A stretch of DNA of 64,000 bases from Fibrobacterota bacterium (GTDB taxonomy: Bacteria > Fibrobacterota > Fibrobacteria > UBA11236). Position 1 is the first letter of the stretch; every line of letters begins with the position of its first letter. Where the stretch lies: NCBI GenBank assembly GCA_028287465.1, contig JAQBPO010000082.1, forward strand, positions 122,209 to 186,208, read 5' to 3'. Positions 48,506 to 57,606 of this stretch are shown in pieces. Under the pieces are notes generated by a model. The model saw only the letters and a program-made list of their open reading frames with translations. It had not been told where the DNA came from and did no database searches. A program made the position numbers and the translations under genes.

Positions 48506-49621
48506 GTGACTTCAGGAAAAAAGACCCCGCTATACGACATCCATGTGGCCCTGAACGCCAAAATGGTCCCTTTCGCGGGATTCATCATGCCCGTGCAATA
48601 TTCCGGCATCCGCCAGGAGCACGAGGCCGTGCGCAAGACCGTCGGTCTATTCGACGTTTCCCACATGGGAAACTTCTTCGTTACGGGCAAGGGCGCGCGC
48701 GGGTTCCTCCAGCGGGCCGCCGTGAACAATGTCGACAAGCTCAAGGACATGGATGCCCAGTATTCCGCCCTTTGCTACCCTAATGGCACGGTCGTGGACG
48801 ATATCCTGGTCTATCGCCTTTCCGCCGAGCGGTACAAGCTCGTGGTCAATGCCTCGAATATCGACAAGGATTTCGCCTGGCTGGAAGGCCTCCGCAAAGA
48901 GGATCCGGAGGGCAGTGAGGTGGTTCTCAGGGACGCCAGCGCCGAATTGGGGATCCTGTCCCTCCAGGGGCCGCATGCCCTGGACGTGGCCCGGCAGGTG
49001 ATGGAGGCCGATCCGGCTACTATCGGCACCTACAAGGCCGGCCGTGGCATGGTCCTGGGGGTCGACACCCTCTACAGCCGAACCGGCTATACCGGTGAGG
49101 ACGGGTTCGAGTTCTTCCCGGAAAACAAGGACCTGCCCTCCCTTTGGAGGGCCCTGTTGGAAGCGGGATCACGGTATGGTATACTCCCCATAGGCCTGGG
49201 CGCGCGGGATACCCTTCGGCTGGAAGCGGGCTATTCCTTATATGGGCACGAACTTACCGACAAGACCAACCTCATCGAAGCCGGGCTCTCGTGGATCACG
49301 GATTTCACCAAGGGTGACTTCACGGGGCGCGCCGCCCTGGAACCCAAGTCCCGCCCGGGCGGAATGGAACGCAGGGTCGTCGGGATCGAATTGCTCGAGT
49401 TGGCCATTCCGAGGGAAGGCAGCGTGATCCGGGCCGGAGGCAAGGATGTCGGCGTCGTGTCTTCCGGCACCATGTCGCCCACCTTGAACAAGGGCATCGC
49501 CATGGCTTACGTGGACGTCGCCCATGCCAAGATCGGCACTGAATTGGAAGTCGTCATCCGCGACTCCGGGAAAAAGGCCAAGGTGGTTTCCCGGAACTTC
49601 TACAAACGGGCCAAAGCCTGA
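48506..49621 (+). CDS. gcvT: Aminomethyltransferase (glycine cleavage T protein)
   Basis: 371 residues from GTG 48506, with AGGGAG 7 bases upstream; longer in-frame starts would add an unlikely basic leader. The T protein releases ammonia and transfers the methylene group from the lipoyl H protein to tetrahydrofolate. The hallmark N-terminus (TPLYDIHVALNAKMVPFAGF), FDVSHMG, ILSLQGP, the SRTGYTGEDGFEFF loop, GLGARDTLRLEAGYSLYGHE and the C-terminal GVVSSGTMSPTLNKGIAM are all present. No gcvH or gcvP is adjacent here. Confidence 0.93.
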   Translation: MTSGKKTPLYDIHVALNAKMVPFAGFIMPVQYSGIRQEHEAVRKTVGLFDVSHMGNFFVTGKGARGFLQRAAVNNVDKLKDMDAQYSALCYPNGTVVDDILVYRLSAERYKLVVNASNIDKDFAWLEGLRKEDPEGSEVVLRDASAELGILSLQGPHALDVARQVMEADPATIGTYKAGRGMVLGVDTLYSRTGYTGEDGFEFFPENKDLPSLWRALLEAGSRYGILPIGLGARDTLRLEAGYSLYGHELTDKTNLIEAGLSWITDFTKGDFTGRAALEPKSRPGGMERRVVGIELLELAIPREGSVIRAGGKDVGVVSSGTMSPTLNKGIAMAYVDVAHAKIGTELEVVIRDSGKKAKVVSRNFYKRAKA

Positions 49622-49667
49622 AAAGCCGGATTCGAATCGAAAACCTGATGGGGGTCCTCCTTTGTCC

Positions 49668-52592
49668 ATGAAAACGATCAAGCGCAAGGCGAAGAAACCG
49701 GCGCCCAAATCCAGGGGCAAAGCGGAACCCGAGGTCGGAGACGATCCTTCCCATTCCCTGATGCGGGAGGGATGGGGGCTTTTGCTCCTGTCCGTTTCCC
49801 TGGTCACCGTCATCGCCCTGCTTTCCGGTTTCGCCAATCCCGGGGAAACCAATATCCTCGGTCCCTACCTCGGCGACTGGTGGGCGGAAACCTTGAACCG
49901 GTTCGCGGGCGGATTGCCCGTCCTGTTCCTGGTCGCCGCCGTGGCCACCCTCGGATTCAAGCTGGTGCTGGCGAAAGGCGGCCTGCGCGTCCGCCTGGTT
50001 CTGGCCCTCCTGCTGCTTTTCGTTTCCACCGGCGTCCTGCTCAGCATCAAGAACATCGCCAAGACCCAATTCCAATCCGTGGACTACCAGGTATCGGGCG
50101 GATATCTCGGCAACTTCCTGGTCCAGAAACTCTTCCTGCCCGTATTCGGTACCGGCCAGTTCGGTCCTTATCTCATCACGGCCATCGCCACCCTTTTCGT
50201 CCTGATCTGGGGCTTCCGCATGAGCGTGGTATCGGTATCGGAAAAATCCGCCGCATCCATCGTCCTGGTCGGCCGTCCTTTCTTCCTCGGTCTACGCCGC
50301 CTTTGGAGCCGTCCCGAAGGCGAAGAATTCGAGGATGATGAGGACTCCCGCGATGGGTCGGATGCCGGCGCCGCGGCCGCCGAGATCGCCAAAGCCCGCG
50401 CCGGCGCCAAAGTCGAACGCGGCAGGCCCGCCCTCGCGAAATTCCCCCTTCCCGATCCCGAACAGCCAAAGCCGGAAGGCCGCCGCAAGCGCGGAACCGC
50501 GCCCGAGCGGGACGAGAGCCCGGATGATCGCTACGCGACCGCCTCCCTGCAGAAGTCGCCCGTGGTCTCCTCGGACAATTATCTGGGTAAGCCCAACGGC
50601 GCCCAGGGATCGGAAGACGGCGCGGCCGACGTGGACGAGGACATCGAATTGCTCGATTTGAACGATCCGTTGGCGGTGCGAAAGTCCCGCGATCTCCATC
50701 TCGAACGGAAGCGCGTAAACGAGTTGAACGAGTGGGAGATCAAGGCCCGCGATCCGGAAATCGCCGGACTCCTGAAAAAGGCGAAGGACCGCGCCCGCGA
50801 GGAAGCCATGGATGGCGGCGCGGTCCAGGCCGCGCCCGCTGAAACCGCGACGGATTCGGAAGACGAGGACTCCTTCGATTCGGCACGGTCGAAAAAGAAG
50901 GGCCGCAAAAAGGATAAGCCCGCGGAATCCCTGGCCAAAATCGTTCCCGCCGCCTCGGATTACGAAGCCCCCGTCCCTCTCAAGCGCAAGCCCATGGAAG
51001 CCGAGGATGAGTCGGGCGAGGATGATGCCGATGAAGAGACGTCCGCGCTTGATTCCGTTTCCGGTGAGGATACGGATCAGGCGCCCGTGCCCAAACCTCC
51101 CAAACCCGAAGTCAAATACGATCCCTACCGGGTCCCTTCCCACGACGAGATCTTTTCCGAACCTCCCAAGCAGCCCCTGGAGTTCACGGAAGAGGAATTG
51201 CGCGAGCAGTCCAAGGTCCTCGAGGATCAGTTGATCAATTTCAAGGTCATGGGCAAGGTCACCCAGATCTGCCCGGGACCCGTCATCACCCGGTACGAGG
51301 TGGAACTCGCGCCGGGCGTAAAGGTGAGCCGTATCAGCACCCTGGCGGATGATCTCGCCCTCGCCCTTAAGGCCAAGAGCATCCGCATCCTCGCGCCCAT
51401 CCCCGGCAAATCCGTGGTCGGCATCGAGGTGCCCAACCGCAAAGCCCAGATCGTCTACATCAAGGAAATCCTCCGTGCTCCCGAGTTCGCCGTGGAAGAG
51501 GACACCCTGAAAATCTGCCTGGGAAAGACCATCGCGGGCGAGCCCTATGTGATGGATTTGACGCGCGCCCCGCATCTGCTGATCGCCGGCCAGACCGGTT
51601 CCGGAAAATCCGTTTGCATCAACAGCATCATGGCGTCCTTCCTCTGCTCCAAATCCCCGGATGATCTGCGGATGATCCTGGTCGATCCCAAGGTGGTGGA
51701 GCTGAAGCCGTACGATGCGATCCCGCATCTGCTCTATCCCGTCATCACCCAGCCCGATGTCGCCGTGCAGGCCCTCAAATGGTCCACCTTCGAAATGGAC
51801 CGCCGCTATGAGGTCCTGGCCCAATGCGGCGTGCGCAATATCAAGGGCTTCAACGCCAAGGTCAGGGAAGGCACCCTCCCGGATGCCATGGACGACGTGG
51901 ACAAGAAGATCATGCCCTATATCGTCATCGTGATCGACGAGTTGGCGGACTTGATGATGGTGGCCGGCAAGGAGGTCGAGACCAATATCGCGCGCATCGC
52001 CCAGAAGGCGCGCGCGGTGGGCATCCACCTGATCCTCGCCACCCAGCGTCCTTCCACCAACGTCATCACGGGCACCATCAAGGCGAATCTGCCCACGCGT
52101 ATCTCCTTCCAGGTGGCCAGCCAGATCGATGCGCGCACCATCATGGACAAGATGGGCGCGGAAAAGCTCCTGGGCCGCGGGGACATGCTGTTCCGGCCCA
52201 TCGAGTTCCCGGAGCCGGTGCGCTTGCATGGGTGCTTCCTGGACGACAACCAGGCGGAAAAGCTGGCCCTGGTGGCTTCCGAGCAGCATGTGAACTATCC
52301 GCAGATACAGAGCTTCAACCTGGAAGACGATCCTTCCGGGGACGGGGGCAAGGATGAACCCCGGGACGAGAAGTTCCGCGAGGCCGCGGAGCTGGTGGTG
52401 CAGGTGAAGCAGGCTTCGGTTTCGCTGTTGCAGCGGAGGCTGGGGATCGGGTACGCGCGTTCCGGGCGCCTTGTCGACCAGCTTGAGCGGGCGGGGGTGG
52501 TGGGCAGGGAGCGGGGGAGTAAGCCTCGTGAGGTGCTTATGAATCCCGAGGAGCTGCAATCGTTCCTGTCCTCCGGTCTCAACGACGATTAA
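49668..52592 (+). CDS. ftsK: DNA translocase FtsK
   Basis: 974 residues from ATG 49668 (TTG 49662 is also in frame after a G-rich stretch). Four hydrophobic segments (residues about 35-190) anchor it at the septum; then an acidic/basic linker of ~300 residues with much Glu/Asp/Lys (about 210-480); then the motor: alpha domain, beta domain with Walker A GQTGSGKS (641-648) and Walker B IVIVIDELADL, and a C-terminal gamma winged helix (ASVSLLQRRLGIGYARSGRL) that reads KOPS sites. The motor pumps DNA during chromosome segregation and activates XerCD dimer resolution. The linker is longer and more acidic than in short SpoIIIE proteins. Confidence 0.93.
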   Translation: MKTIKRKAKKPAPKSRGKAEPEVGDDPSHSLMREGWGLLLLSVSLVTVIALLSGFANPGETNILGPYLGDWWAETLNRFAGGLPVLFLVAAVATLGFKLVLAKGGLRVRLVLALLLLFVSTGVLLSIKNIAKTQFQSVDYQVSGGYLGNFLVQKLFLPVFGTGQFGPYLITAIATLFVLIWGFRMSVVSVSEKSAASIVLVGRPFFLGLRRLWSRPEGEEFEDDEDSRDGSDAGAAAAEIAKARAGAKVERGRPALAKFPLPDPEQPKPEGRRKRGTAPERDESPDDRYATASLQKSPVVSSDNYLGKPNGAQGSEDGAADVDEDIELLDLNDPLAVRKSRDLHLERKRVNELNEWEIKARDPEIAGLLKKAKDRAREEAMDGGAVQAAPAETATDSEDEDSFDSARSKKKGRKKDKPAESLAKIVPAASDYEAPVPLKRKPMEAEDESGEDDADEETSALDSVSGEDTDQAPVPKPPKPEVKYDPYRVPSHDEIFSEPPKQPLEFTEEELREQSKVLEDQLINFKVMGKVTQICPGPVITRYEVELAPGVKVSRISTLADDLALALKAKSIRILAPIPGKSVVGIEVPNRKAQIVYIKEILRAPEFAVEEDTLKICLGKTIAGEPYVMDLTRAPHLLIAGQTGSGKSVCINSIMASFLCSKSPDDLRMILVDPKVVELKPYDAIPHLLYPVITQPDVAVQALKWSTFEMDRRYEVLAQCGVRNIKGFNAKVREGTLPDAMDDVDKKIMPYIVIVIDELADLMMVAGKEVETNIARIAQKARAVGIHLILATQRPSTNVITGTIKANLPTRISFQVASQIDARTIMDKMGAEKLLGRGDMLFRPIEFPEPVRLHGCFLDDNQAEKLALVASEQHVNYPQIQSFNLEDDPSGDGGKDEPRDEKFREAAELVVQVKQASVSLLQRRLGIGYARSGRLVDQLERAGVVGRERGSKPREVLMNPEELQSFLSSGLNDD

Positions 52593-52606
52593 AACCGCCC
52601 CCTCGC

Positions 52607-52801
52607 GCCGCGGGGCCGTTCCCGCTCAGACTTTCCAGTAATCCGATTCATTGGGTCCTCCGGTCTCCGCATCCTTGCGCGGGACCGCGAATGGGCGCCT
52701 TTTCTGAGCGAGGTCGCGCAGACGCGGTCCGTCCTTACTGCGGGTATGATTGCGCAAGGATGCGGAGCCCTCTGGAAAATTCGCGGGAACGGCCCCGCGG
52801 C
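52607..52801. repeat. Nested ~195-base palindrome
   Basis: Outer arms of 19 bases (52607-52625 and 52783-52801) are perfect inverted copies. Inside are TTTCCAG (52632-52638) with CTGGAAA (52772-52778), a perfect 16-base pair of arms (52665-52680 and 52752-52767), and GGACCGCG (52682-52689) with CGCGGTCC (52723-52730), leaving a ~33-base loop. No gene is inside. It could be a hairpin RNA, a MITE-like element, or a large transcription-end structure after ftsK. Confidence 0.75.
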
Positions 52802-52910
52802 TCGAGAGGGCCGGTAGCCCGCCGGGCATTGCGGGGTCTATGGTTCGGCTCTGGGATGGGGCTTTGGGGGTCGCCTAGGGCACGCCGCGGGGCGCTGGGT
52901 CGGGACGGTG

Positions 52911-53157
52911 GAATTGCGCGCGGCGTTGGGGTGGGTCGGTGGGTCGTGGAGGCTCGCCGCGGTTGCGTTGGGTCTTTGCTTCGGAATGCGCGCGGCGTTG
53001 GGGTGGGTCGCTGGGCCGTGGAGGTTTGCCGCGGTTGCGTTGGGGCTTTGCTTCGGAATGCGCGCGGCGTTGGGGTGGGTCGGTGGGTCGTGGAGGTTTG
53101 CCGCGGTTGCTTTGGGGCTTTGCTTCGGAATTACGCGCGGCGTTAGGGTGGATCGTG
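52911..53157. repeat. 72-base tandem repeat, three full units plus a partial fourth
   Basis: Units begin near GCGCGCGGCG at 52916, 52988 and 53060, with a partial fourth at 53133 (spacings 72, 72, 73). Each unit runs from GCGTTGGGGTGGGTCG to TTTGCTTCGGAAT with few changes. All units are GC-rich with GGG and CGC tracts. The sequence gives 24-residue repeats in several frames of both strands, which argues against coding. Confidence 0.85.
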
Positions 53158-53252
53158 GGGCACGCCATGGATTCGAAATCCCGGCGATGGGATGCTTCGG
53201 TTTTGGGCGATTCGGGCGGTAACCTTGGGGTCTCTTTCCCGATAGCGGATTT

Positions 53253-53279
53253 TTTACTCCTGTTCAGAGCTGGTAATTT
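53253..53279 (+). promoter_or_regulatory. Candidate promoter for the peroxiredoxin gene
   Basis: TTTACT (53253-53258) and TAATTT (53274-53279) are 15 bases apart in an AT-rich leader ahead of a strong AAGGAGG before the ATG at 53316. The short spacer makes the exact boxes uncertain. Confidence 0.35.
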
Positions 53280-53315
53280 ATTTATTAGACCCACCAAACC
53301 AATAAGGAGGACAAC

Positions 53316-53957
<642 letters not shown>

Positions 53958-53983
53958 GGGCTTCCTTTTCCGCCTTGCAGGTG

Positions 53984-54005
53984 GGAGCGGCCTTCAAGCC
54001 GCTCC
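53984..54005 (+). terminator. Hairpin downstream of the peroxiredoxin gene (REP-like)
   Basis: GGAGCGGC (53984-53991), a 6-base loop and GCCGCTCC (53998-54005), with further pairing of flanking GCAG and CTGC. No T-tract. The half-site AAGCCGCTCCTG recurs just after the STAS gene (48273-48284), so it may be a dispersed REP-type palindrome rather than a plain terminator. Confidence 0.45.
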
Positions 54006-54111
54006 TGCGCCGGGTCCTGGTTTCTGAGGGTTGACATAAGTGTCAACGGTTTCACGGCCTGGGTCCCGGATCCAAGGTGCCTGAACGGGGTTGCGGATTA
54101 CCTTTACCGGT

Positions 54112-55239
54112 ATGTTCGTGCGCCTCAAATCCCTTCCCGTGCTTTCCAAAATCCTCATCGTCCTGAGCGTTTCAGGGGGATGCCTTACGTCGATGGCGCA
54201 ATCCCTTGTCCCGCATGTCCCTGCCCGGGTCATCCAGAATTTGGAGGCGGGAAAGAAGCAGACCCTGGTCGCGTTCGGGACCAGTCTCACGGCCGGTGGC
54301 GCGTGGGTGGGATTGCTGGACGGATATCTCAAGGAAAAATATCCCGGATTGGCGACCGTCTATAATGAAGGTGCGAGCGGCCATGGTTCCAAATACGGAT
54401 TGACCATCCTGGGGAACGTGACGCGGCATTCTCCCGACGCCGTGTTCATCGAGTTCGCCATGAATGACGCCTATTATCCGGAGCAGGACGGATACAAGGA
54501 GGGCGTACCGGTCGAGACCAGCCGTGCGAACCTGGGGGAAATCATCGACGGCATCAAGGCGGTCAATCCCGCTTGCGAGATCATCCCGCAGACCATGGAT
54601 TTGCCCCTGGGCATCCATCTGAAACGCCGGCCGAAAATCGCGGCGTATTATGCGGCGTATCGGGATTTCGCCGGCGCGGAAAACCTCGTCCTGGCGGATC
54701 ATGAACCCAATTGGAAGGGCATCCTGGAATTCGATACCGCCTTTTACATGACTTGGCTGCCCGACAGCATCCATCCCAGCGCGGCTGCGAGTTCCATCAT
54801 CACCTTCCCCGGGGTGCTTTCCGTCCTCACCGGGGCGCGCATCGAGATAGCCTCCCCGGCACCCCAGGCGGTTTATGCGGTGGGTGCCGAGATCGAATTG
54901 AAGGCCGTTGCCACGGCCCCCGTTACCCGGGTTGATTTCTACCGGGGGAAGACCCTGATCGGTTCGGACAGTACCGCCCCTTTCTCTTATACATGGAAGG
55001 GGGCCGCGGCGGGAAGATACCTGATCATGGCCAGGCTGATGCGGAAGGAGACCCCGATGGCCATCTCCCCTTGGGTGCGCATCGACGTCAAGACCTCAAC
55101 GGGTCTGCAATCGAAGGGCGGCCCGGATTCAGGGGCGGCCCACGGAAGCGGGTTGGCTGGGAAGCGACGCGTCCCCGTATACGGTTCCGCCTTGAAACTA
55201 CCGGGTTTCTGGTTGGGCCGAAAATCCCATCCGCAATAG
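54112..55239 (+). CDS. Exported SGNH hydrolase with C-terminal Ig domain
   Basis: 375 residues from ATG 54112; TTG 54091 would lengthen it by seven residues. A signal peptide (about 1-30) leads to an SGNH/GDSL esterase domain: block I AFGTSLTAGG with nucleophile Ser58, Gly in NEGASGHGSKYG, block III FAMNDAYYP (Asn119), and DSIHPSAAAS with Asp218 and His221. Residues about 245-310 are a Big_17-type Ig domain (VDFYRGKTLIGSDSTAPFSY). The family deacetylates glycans or cleaves esters; an Ig domain suggests work at the cell surface on polysaccharide. Its 3' end overlaps the convergent gene below by 42 bases. Confidence 0.85.
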   Translation: MFVRLKSLPVLSKILIVLSVSGGCLTSMAQSLVPHVPARVIQNLEAGKKQTLVAFGTSLTAGGAWVGLLDGYLKEKYPGLATVYNEGASGHGSKYGLTILGNVTRHSPDAVFIEFAMNDAYYPEQDGYKEGVPVETSRANLGEIIDGIKAVNPACEIIPQTMDLPLGIHLKRRPKIAAYYAAYRDFAGAENLVLADHEPNWKGILEFDTAFYMTWLPDSIHPSAAASSIITFPGVLSVLTGARIEIASPAPQAVYAVGAEIELKAVATAPVTRVDFYRGKTLIGSDSTAPFSYTWKGAAAGRYLIMARLMRKETPMAISPWVRIDVKTSTGLQSKGGPDSGAAHGSGLAGKRRVPVYGSALKLPGFWLGRKSHPQ

Positions 55240-55647
55240 ATCCCCGGCGCCGCTTCCCGTTTCATTCCTGCTGCAGCGGCCGCAGAATGCGGCATCGCAT
55301 AAGGCCGTCGCGTTCTTGGCCTGGAAGTATCCGGCGATGGAACAGGTCTCCCCGTTCGCTACCTGATCGAACCTGCCTGCGAATATTCCGCAAGCGTGGG
55401 CGATCGCGGCATGGGCTTCTTCCGGGAGGTATCCCGCTTTGGCCATCAACCGGTAGAAGGAGAGGCAGATCGCGCCTATGCGGACCGCGGCGCCCGGATT
55501 GCCCGCCTTGCCGGAGGGGTCGCCCTGGTGGAGGCTGACGTATTCCCACATCGACTCATCCATCACCTGCATCAGGTCCTCGCGGGACAGCCGGTTCTGG
55601 AGCACCGTTTCGAAGCAAAGGAAAAAGGGTCTGGGTATCGGCTGCAT
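55198..55647 (-). CDS. Small cysteine-rich protein of unknown family
   Basis: 149 residues from ATG 55647, after AGGAAGGAAGG about 12 bases upstream. The sequence is helical in style with seven cysteines, the last in CDAAFCGRC; such clusters may bind metal. The segment VLQNRLSREDLMQVMDESMWEY and the long helix pattern look real rather than a frame shadow, and the gene lies where no other strong frame exists. No family recognised. It converges with the SGNH gene and lies 186 bases downstream of ruvB on the same strand. Confidence 0.55.
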   Translation of the reverse strand: MQPIPRPFFLCFETVLQNRLSREDLMQVMDESMWEYVSLHQGDPSGKAGNPGAAVRIGAICLSFYRLMAKAGYLPEEAHAAIAHACGIFAGRFDQVANGETCSIAGYFQAKNATALCDAAFCGRCSRNETGSGAGDLLRMGFSAQPETR

Positions 55648-55798
55648 GGTGCCGGAATGCCTTCCTTCCTGGCTCCAAAGATATGACCCGACGGATCGAT
55701 TCGCTCCTATCCGGCAACCCGCATCCTCCCTTAAGGGCCTGACGCGGTTCAAGCAAGCCCCATAGCGATGAGCCGATCCTTTTGAACGCGAATCGCGT

Positions 55799-55820
55799 GG
55801 AGTTTGCGTAAGCGAACTCC
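55799..55820. terminator. Hairpin with GUAA tetraloop downstream of ruvB
   Basis: A 9-bp stem (GGAGTTTGC with GCGAACTCC, one wobble) closed by GTAA, only 13 bases beyond the ruvB stop. A 12-base direct repeat TAGCGATGAGCC occurs at 55763-55774 and 55822-55833 around it. It may end the ruvAB transcript; there is no T-tract. Confidence 0.4.
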
Positions 55821-55832
55821 CTAGCGATGAGC

Positions 55833-56858
55833 CTATAACAGCTCTTCCTGGGCCGCAGCAGGCGAAGGCGGTATCAGGCCCAGATGGCGGAATGCATTGG
55901 CCGTGGCCATGCGCCCGCGCGGCGTGCGCTTCAGGAAACCCAATTGGATCAGGTAAGGCTCGTAGACCTCTTCCAGGGTCTCGGTCTCCTCCCCGAGCGA
56001 AGCTCCCAGGGTGGAAAGGCCTACCGGGCCCCCTTCGAACTTGTTGATGATGGTCTTCAGGATGTTCCGATCCATCTCGTCCAGCCCGCGGGGATCGATG
56101 CCAAGCATGTCCAGGGTCTTGGTCACGATCACGTCCCCGACAACGGTCGTACCTTTGACCTGGGCCACATCCCGGCAACGGCGCAGGACCCGGTTGCCCA
56201 CGCGGGGCGTGCCGCGGCACCGGGCGGCCAGGAGCTCGGTCCCTTCCGGGGTCAGGTCCACCTTCAGGATGCGCGCGGAGCGCAGCAGGATTTTCTTCAT
56301 CTCCGCGTCCGAATAGGTTTCCAGGCGGAAGGTGATGCCGAAGCGATCGCGCAGGGGAGAGGTGAGCATGCCCGTGCGGGTGGTAGCGCCAACCAGGGTG
56401 AAGCGCTTTAGGGGCAGGTTGATGCACTTCGCCGAAGGCCCCGACTCGAGCATGATGTCGATCTTGAAATCCTCCATGGCGGGGTAGAGGAATTCCTCGA
56501 TGACCCGGCTCAGGCGGTGGATTTCGTCGATGAAAAGGACATCGTTTGTTTCCAGATTGGTCAGCAACCCGGCGAGTTCCGAGGGCTTGTCCAGGGCCGG
56601 GCCGGAGGTGATCTTCAGGTTCGCGCCCATTTCCCTGGCGATGATGTGGGCCAAGGTGGTCTTGCCCAGGCCGGGCGGGCCCGCGAACAGGATATGATCG
56701 ATGGGTTCCTTGCGGTCGCGGGCGGCCTGCAGGAAGACGCTTAGGCTCTCCTTGAGCTTTTCCTGGCCCACGAAGTCGGACAAGGTGGCCGGCCTCAGGG
56801 ACAGGTCCTGATCCTGGTCGTCGCCGAATTGCTCCGGGGCTATGATGCGATCGGCCAT
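55833..56858 (-). CDS. ruvB: Holliday junction branch-migration helicase RuvB
   Basis: 341 residues, the normal length. RuvB is the hexameric AAA+ motor that drives branch migration with RuvA. Motifs: RPATLSDFVGQEKLK, Walker A GPPGLGKT (60-67), Walker B LFIDEIHRLSRVIEEFLYPAMEDF, sensor I VGATTRTGML, arginine finger in SPLRDRFG, and the C-terminal winged helix with GPVGLSTLGASLGEE and the conserved end PYLIQLGFLKRTPRGR. It starts 10 bases after ruvA on the same strand. Confidence 0.96.
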   Translation of the reverse strand: MADRIIAPEQFGDDQDQDLSLRPATLSDFVGQEKLKESLSVFLQAARDRKEPIDHILFAGPPGLGKTTLAHIIAREMGANLKITSGPALDKPSELAGLLTNLETNDVLFIDEIHRLSRVIEEFLYPAMEDFKIDIMLESGPSAKCINLPLKRFTLVGATTRTGMLTSPLRDRFGITFRLETYSDAEMKKILLRSARILKVDLTPEGTELLAARCRGTPRVGNRVLRRCRDVAQVKGTTVVGDVIVTKTLDMLGIDPRGLDEMDRNILKTIINKFEGGPVGLSTLGASLGEETETLEEVYEPYLIQLGFLKRTPRGRMATANAFRHLGLIPPSPAAAQEELL

Positions 56859-56868
56859 ATCGGGTAAA

Positions 56869-57471
56869 CTACACTTCCTGCAAGGCTTGGGTTATCAGCT
56901 GGCTCGTGGTCGCCTTTTCCCCCAGGTTGGTCAACGCCTTCTGGACGGCCATCTGGGCATTGGCATCCTTCACCCCGAGGGTGATCAGCGCCATCACCGC
57001 ATCCCGGGCCGCTTCACCGCCGGCGTCCAGGACCGCAGGTTTGCCGTCCACGGGAGCGCTCAGATCCAGTTTGGTCATCGAGGCGCGCAGGGACGCCACC
57101 ATCACCTCGGCCGTCTTCTTGCCGATGCCCTTCAGGGCGGTCAGGCCGCGGATATCCCCGCCGATGATCATCTGGGCCAACTGGTGCGGCGCGACCGCGG
57201 ACAGGATCCGCAGGGCCAGGCGCGGGCCGATCCCGGACACGCTCAACAGTTTCAGGAAGATGGCCTTCTCGACGGCATTCTGGAAACCGTAGAGATCCAG
57301 GCCTTCTTCGCGAACATGGAGATAGGTGATGATCTCCACGGTCTCGCCTTCGTGGGGATACAATTCCGCGGTGCGCAGGGAAACGTCCACGCCCATGCCC
57401 ACGCCGCCTACGTCGATGACCAGGCGGGCCGGTTGGCGATGGGCAAGACGGCCCCGGAGGAATTCAATCAT
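56869..57471 (-). CDS. ruvA: Holliday junction-binding protein RuvA
   Basis: 200 residues from ATG 57471. The start is fixed by the family N-terminus MIEFLRGRL; longer in-frame readings run through the divergent gene. The OB-fold domain (1-65) has LVIDVGGVGMGVDV and YLHVREEGLDLYGF, the two HhH motifs occur at LLSVSGIGPRLALRIL and LTALKGIGKKTAEVM, and the C-terminal RuvB-binding helices follow a flexible linker (150-200). RuvA tetramers hold the Holliday junction for RuvB. ruvC lies further upstream on the same strand but is separated from ruvA by a plus-strand gene. Confidence 0.95.
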   Translation of the reverse strand: MIEFLRGRLAHRQPARLVIDVGGVGMGVDVSLRTAELYPHEGETVEIITYLHVREEGLDLYGFQNAVEKAIFLKLLSVSGIGPRLALRILSAVAPHQLAQMIIGGDIRGLTALKGIGKKTAEVMVASLRASMTKLDLSAPVDGKPAVLDAGGEAARDAVMALITLGVKDANAQMAVQKALTNLGEKATTSQLITQALQEV

Positions 57472-57606
57472 CCTGCTCCCATGGAAGGCCCTGAATCTAG
57501 CAAAACCGGGGGGGTATGGCCATGACGGCGCTCGCGTCCCGGATGTAGATTCTACCCGCCGACCCGCCTTTTTCCGGACCCTTCCACTCAACCTTCGGGG
57601 CAAATC

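Larger units (their letters stand above)
52593..53315. other. 723-base non-coding stretch between ftsK and peroxiredoxin genes
   Basis: It contains the nested palindrome (52607-52801), about 110 bases with no feature seen, the 72-base tandem repeat (52911-53157), and an AT-rich leader (53240-53315) for the peroxiredoxin gene. Open frames across the tandem repeat exist on both strands only because its unit is a multiple of three. Confidence 0.75.

Noticed and set aside
55833..56427. Minus-strand frame running from inside ruvB into the small cysteine-rich gene
   Set aside because: Its N-terminal part lies in a wrong frame of ruvB with arginine/proline-rich shadow composition. Only the part from ATG 55647 looks like a protein, so that start was used.
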